Shown here one piece after another: positions 22,506 through 24,119 of a stretch of DNA of 24,119 nt. A program made the translations under genes and the position numbers. The stretch spans positions 1-24,119 of the forward strand of contig WQXD01000026.1 of NCBI GenBank assembly GCA_009785015.1, in the 5' to 3' direction. Each line of letters opens with the position of its first letter. Within the stretch, counting starts at the first letter, position 1. This DNA comes from Oscillospiraceae bacterium. Its GTDB lineage: Bacteria; Bacillota_A; Clostridia; Oscillospirales; WRJC01. Below the pieces are notes generated by a model, which was not told the DNA's origin, did no database searches, and saw only the letters and a list, made by a program, of their open reading frames with translations.

Positions 22506-24119
22506 ATGAAAAAAACAAAGCTGACAGCCCGTATATGCGTGCTTTTGGTGGTTTGCATGCTTTCTCCGCTGGTTTTCGCGAGTTGCGACTCCGGCGAAAA
22601 CTGGCAGGACGCGCAAAACCGGAAGGCCGTATTGCTGACTATACGTTTCTTAGTCGAAGATTCCACAACCGCCGAGGCGCTCGGGTTGGTGGAAAGAGAG
22701 ATGAATTACATAACGGAAACGAAATATACCACAAGGATAGTATTGATCGGTTTGACAAGGGACGAGTATGAAGCGGAAATAATGAGGCTCTTCGACGCGT
22801 ATGACGACGAACAGGCGAGACAAAAAGAGGAAGAGGAAATCTCCAAATCCATAGAAAAGGAGAGCAAGGAGCAGGCCAGGAAGGACAAGGCCGCCGGCAT
22901 CACGCAGGTCCCCACCAAAAAGCCGACAGATCCGCCCAAAACCACGGAGCTTTACACCGAAAAGATAGAATGGCCCACATTGAAAAAGGACCAGTTCGAT
23001 ATTCTCCTCATAACTTCATCCGAGATGTTCCAGGAACTCGCCTCCGACGGACGCCTGTCGGGGTTGGACGAAGAACTCGGCACAAAAGCCAAAGTCCTGA
23101 AGGAATATATCCACCCCTCGATAATGATAGCGGGCCAGTACGGGGGCCAGACTCTCGCAATACCCACAAATAAAGTGATAGGCGAAGCCACGTACATAGC
23201 GGTAAACAAACGCCTCGTGGAAGAATTCAACGCCGCCGCGGAGGCTCAGGCAGCCGCGCTCGAAGCGGCCGCGGAAGCTGCGGCCGAGGCCGAAATCGAA
23301 GATGAAGACGGCGAAACCGAAAAAGAAGTCATAGTGAAGCTCAATAAATTGGATTTGGCCAAAGTGACCGAGTATCAGCATCTGACCCAATACCTCGAGT
23401 GGGTAAAAGCGAACACAAGCGGCATCGCGCTCATAAACGGGCCCTTCGCGCCCCTCAAGAATTTTGACAAACTGTTCCCCGAAATGCCCGATTTCGCCGC
23501 GGTATCCGCCGCGGGCAAGACTTTGGTCTACGTGCCCGAGCAGGAACCCACCGAGCCGCCCCCCACAAAAGCCACGGAACCCCCTACGGACGATGAGGGG
23601 AATTTGGTGACCGAAGACCCGCTCGAAACGACGATACCGCCGACTACAAACAAGCCCAAAAACACCCCGGCAGTGACCACTTTGGCCCCCGACAAAGCCT
23701 CAATGGTCAACAAATACACCGCCGCGCCCTTTTTGACCATAGCCAAGCTCAATCAAGAATACAGGCAAAAAGGCCTGTTTGAAACAGCGGCCCTCTCTTC
23801 CGGCACGGAACGCGCGGCGTATATAGCCCGCGGCACGCTCGAGGACAGACTCGCGTGGGAAGCCGCCGACAAAGCCAACGGGTTTGATTATGAATATATA
23901 TTGTACGCAAGTCCGGTAGCGGACAGGTATGAGCTGCAAAACGGCATGTACGCGGTTTCGGTCGCTTCGAAAGTGACGGTTTCGCGCTGCATGGAGATAA
24001 TCACCCTCATGAACACAAACAAGCAGTTCAAGAACCTTTTCGCCTACGGGGTCGATAAAGTCCATTACATCTACAACGACAACAACAGGATCGAACGCAT
24101 AAACAACCAGTATATGGTA
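22506..24119 (+). CDS. Solute-binding-type lipoprotein with low-complexity insertions (3' truncated by window edge)
   Basis: The frame is open for 538 codons and runs off the edge. A lipoprotein signal comes first (MKKTKLTARICVLLVVCMLS, then PLVFASCDSG with Cys 27; FASC is a near-standard lipobox). Receptor-like blocks are visible: the early KAVLLTIRFLVEDSTTAEAL, DQFDILLITSSEMFQELAS, GGQTLAIPTNKVIGEATYIA, and a C-terminal YAVSVASKVTVSRCMEIITL followed by NTNKQFKNLFAYGVDKVHYI, which resembles DUF3502-type receptors. Between them lie a charged coiled-coil-like stretch (about 98-130), a PT-rich piece (about 135-147), an Ala/Glu-rich segment (about 242-275) and a Pro/Thr-rich segment (about 345-395), none usual in this fold. 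It has its own promoter. Ligand and transporter partner are not visible. Confidence 0.72.
   Translation, partial: MKKTKLTARICVLLVVCMLSPLVFASCDSGENWQDAQNRKAVLLTIRFLVEDSTTAEALGLVEREMNYITETKYTTRIVLIGLTRDEYEAEIMRLFDAYDDEQARQKEEEEISKSIEKESKEQARKDKAAGITQVPTKKPTDPPKTTELYTEKIEWPTLKKDQFDILLITSSEMFQELASDGRLSGLDEELGTKAKVLKEYIHPSIMIAGQYGGQTLAIPTNKVIGEATYIAVNKRLVEEFNAAAEAQAAALEAAAEAAAEAEIEDEDGETEKEVIVKLNKLDLAKVTEYQHLTQYLEWVKANTSGIALINGPFAPLKNFDKLFPEMPDFAAVSAAGKTLVYVPEQEPTEPPPTKATEPPTDDEGNLVTEDPLETTIPPTTNKPKNTPAVTTLAPDKASMVNKYTAAPFLTIAKLNQEYRQKGLFETAALSSGTERAAYIARGTLEDRLAWEAADKANGFDYEYILYASPVADRYELQNGMYAVSVASKVTVSRCMEIITLMNTNKQFKNLFAYGVDKVHYIYNDNNRIERINNQYMV

Overview
This 24.1 kb window looks like chromosome from an anaerobic, low-to-medium GC Firmicute of the Clostridia type. 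The evidence is sigma-A promoters with 17-bp spacers, strong AGGAGG ribosome sites, many GTG/TTG starts, clostridial-style solute-binding lipoproteins, an MBOAT/DHHW pair, a corrinoid-protein reactivase (RACo type) and a dgt-dnaG-rpoD cluster. It is almost entirely coding: no gap between genes exceeds 180 bp, and I see no tRNA, rRNA, insertion sequence, phage gene or CRISPR array. The exact genus cannot be read from the sequence.

Layout. (1) Positions 2-526 hold the end of a Gfo/Idh/MocA-type oxidoreductase. (2) A minus-strand operon (4709 down to 535) encodes an MBOAT O-acyltransferase, an exported double-CBM6 protein with a C-terminal membrane anchor, and a DHHW/SGNH-like protein; together they look like a surface-glycan O-acetylation module with its own carbohydrate-binding subunit. 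(3) Divergent from it, a plus-strand operon (4857-8218) encodes a DUF368 polyprenyl-phosphate transporter, a DUF2156 (phosphatidylglycerol lysyltransferase C-terminal type) acyltransferase and a solute-binding lipoprotein. (4) A minus-strand pair (12268 down to 8229) encodes a membrane-anchored DUF4015 putative glycosidase and a large secreted protein that fuses a GHL10 glycosidase-like domain to an Amidase_3 peptidoglycan amidase. (5) A lone plus-strand RACo-type corrinoid activator (12449-14311) ends nose to nose with a minus-strand lipoprotein carrying a probable jelly-roll carbohydrate-binding domain (14308-15141). (6) A plus-strand cluster (15318-22336) holds htpG, an iron-dependent alcohol dehydrogenase interrupted by a frameshift, dgt, dnaG and rpoD, with gaps of 10, 18, 3 and -4 bp. 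(7) A second solute-binding lipoprotein, with unusual low-complexity insertions, runs off the right edge from 22506.

Theme. Apart from the RACo and information-processing genes, most of the window concerns the cell envelope: glycan acylation, undecaprenyl-phosphate recycling, peptidoglycan trimming, glycan binding and lipoprotein receptors. The regulatory layout is compact. Three divergent junctions carry sigma-A-like promoters (the htpG one is a plain extended -10), with A+T inverted repeats in or between them, and one junction has face-to-face promoters that should exclude each other. All three convergent junctions are 10 bp or less, one with interlocked stop codons, and no intrinsic terminator is visible anywhere in the window.
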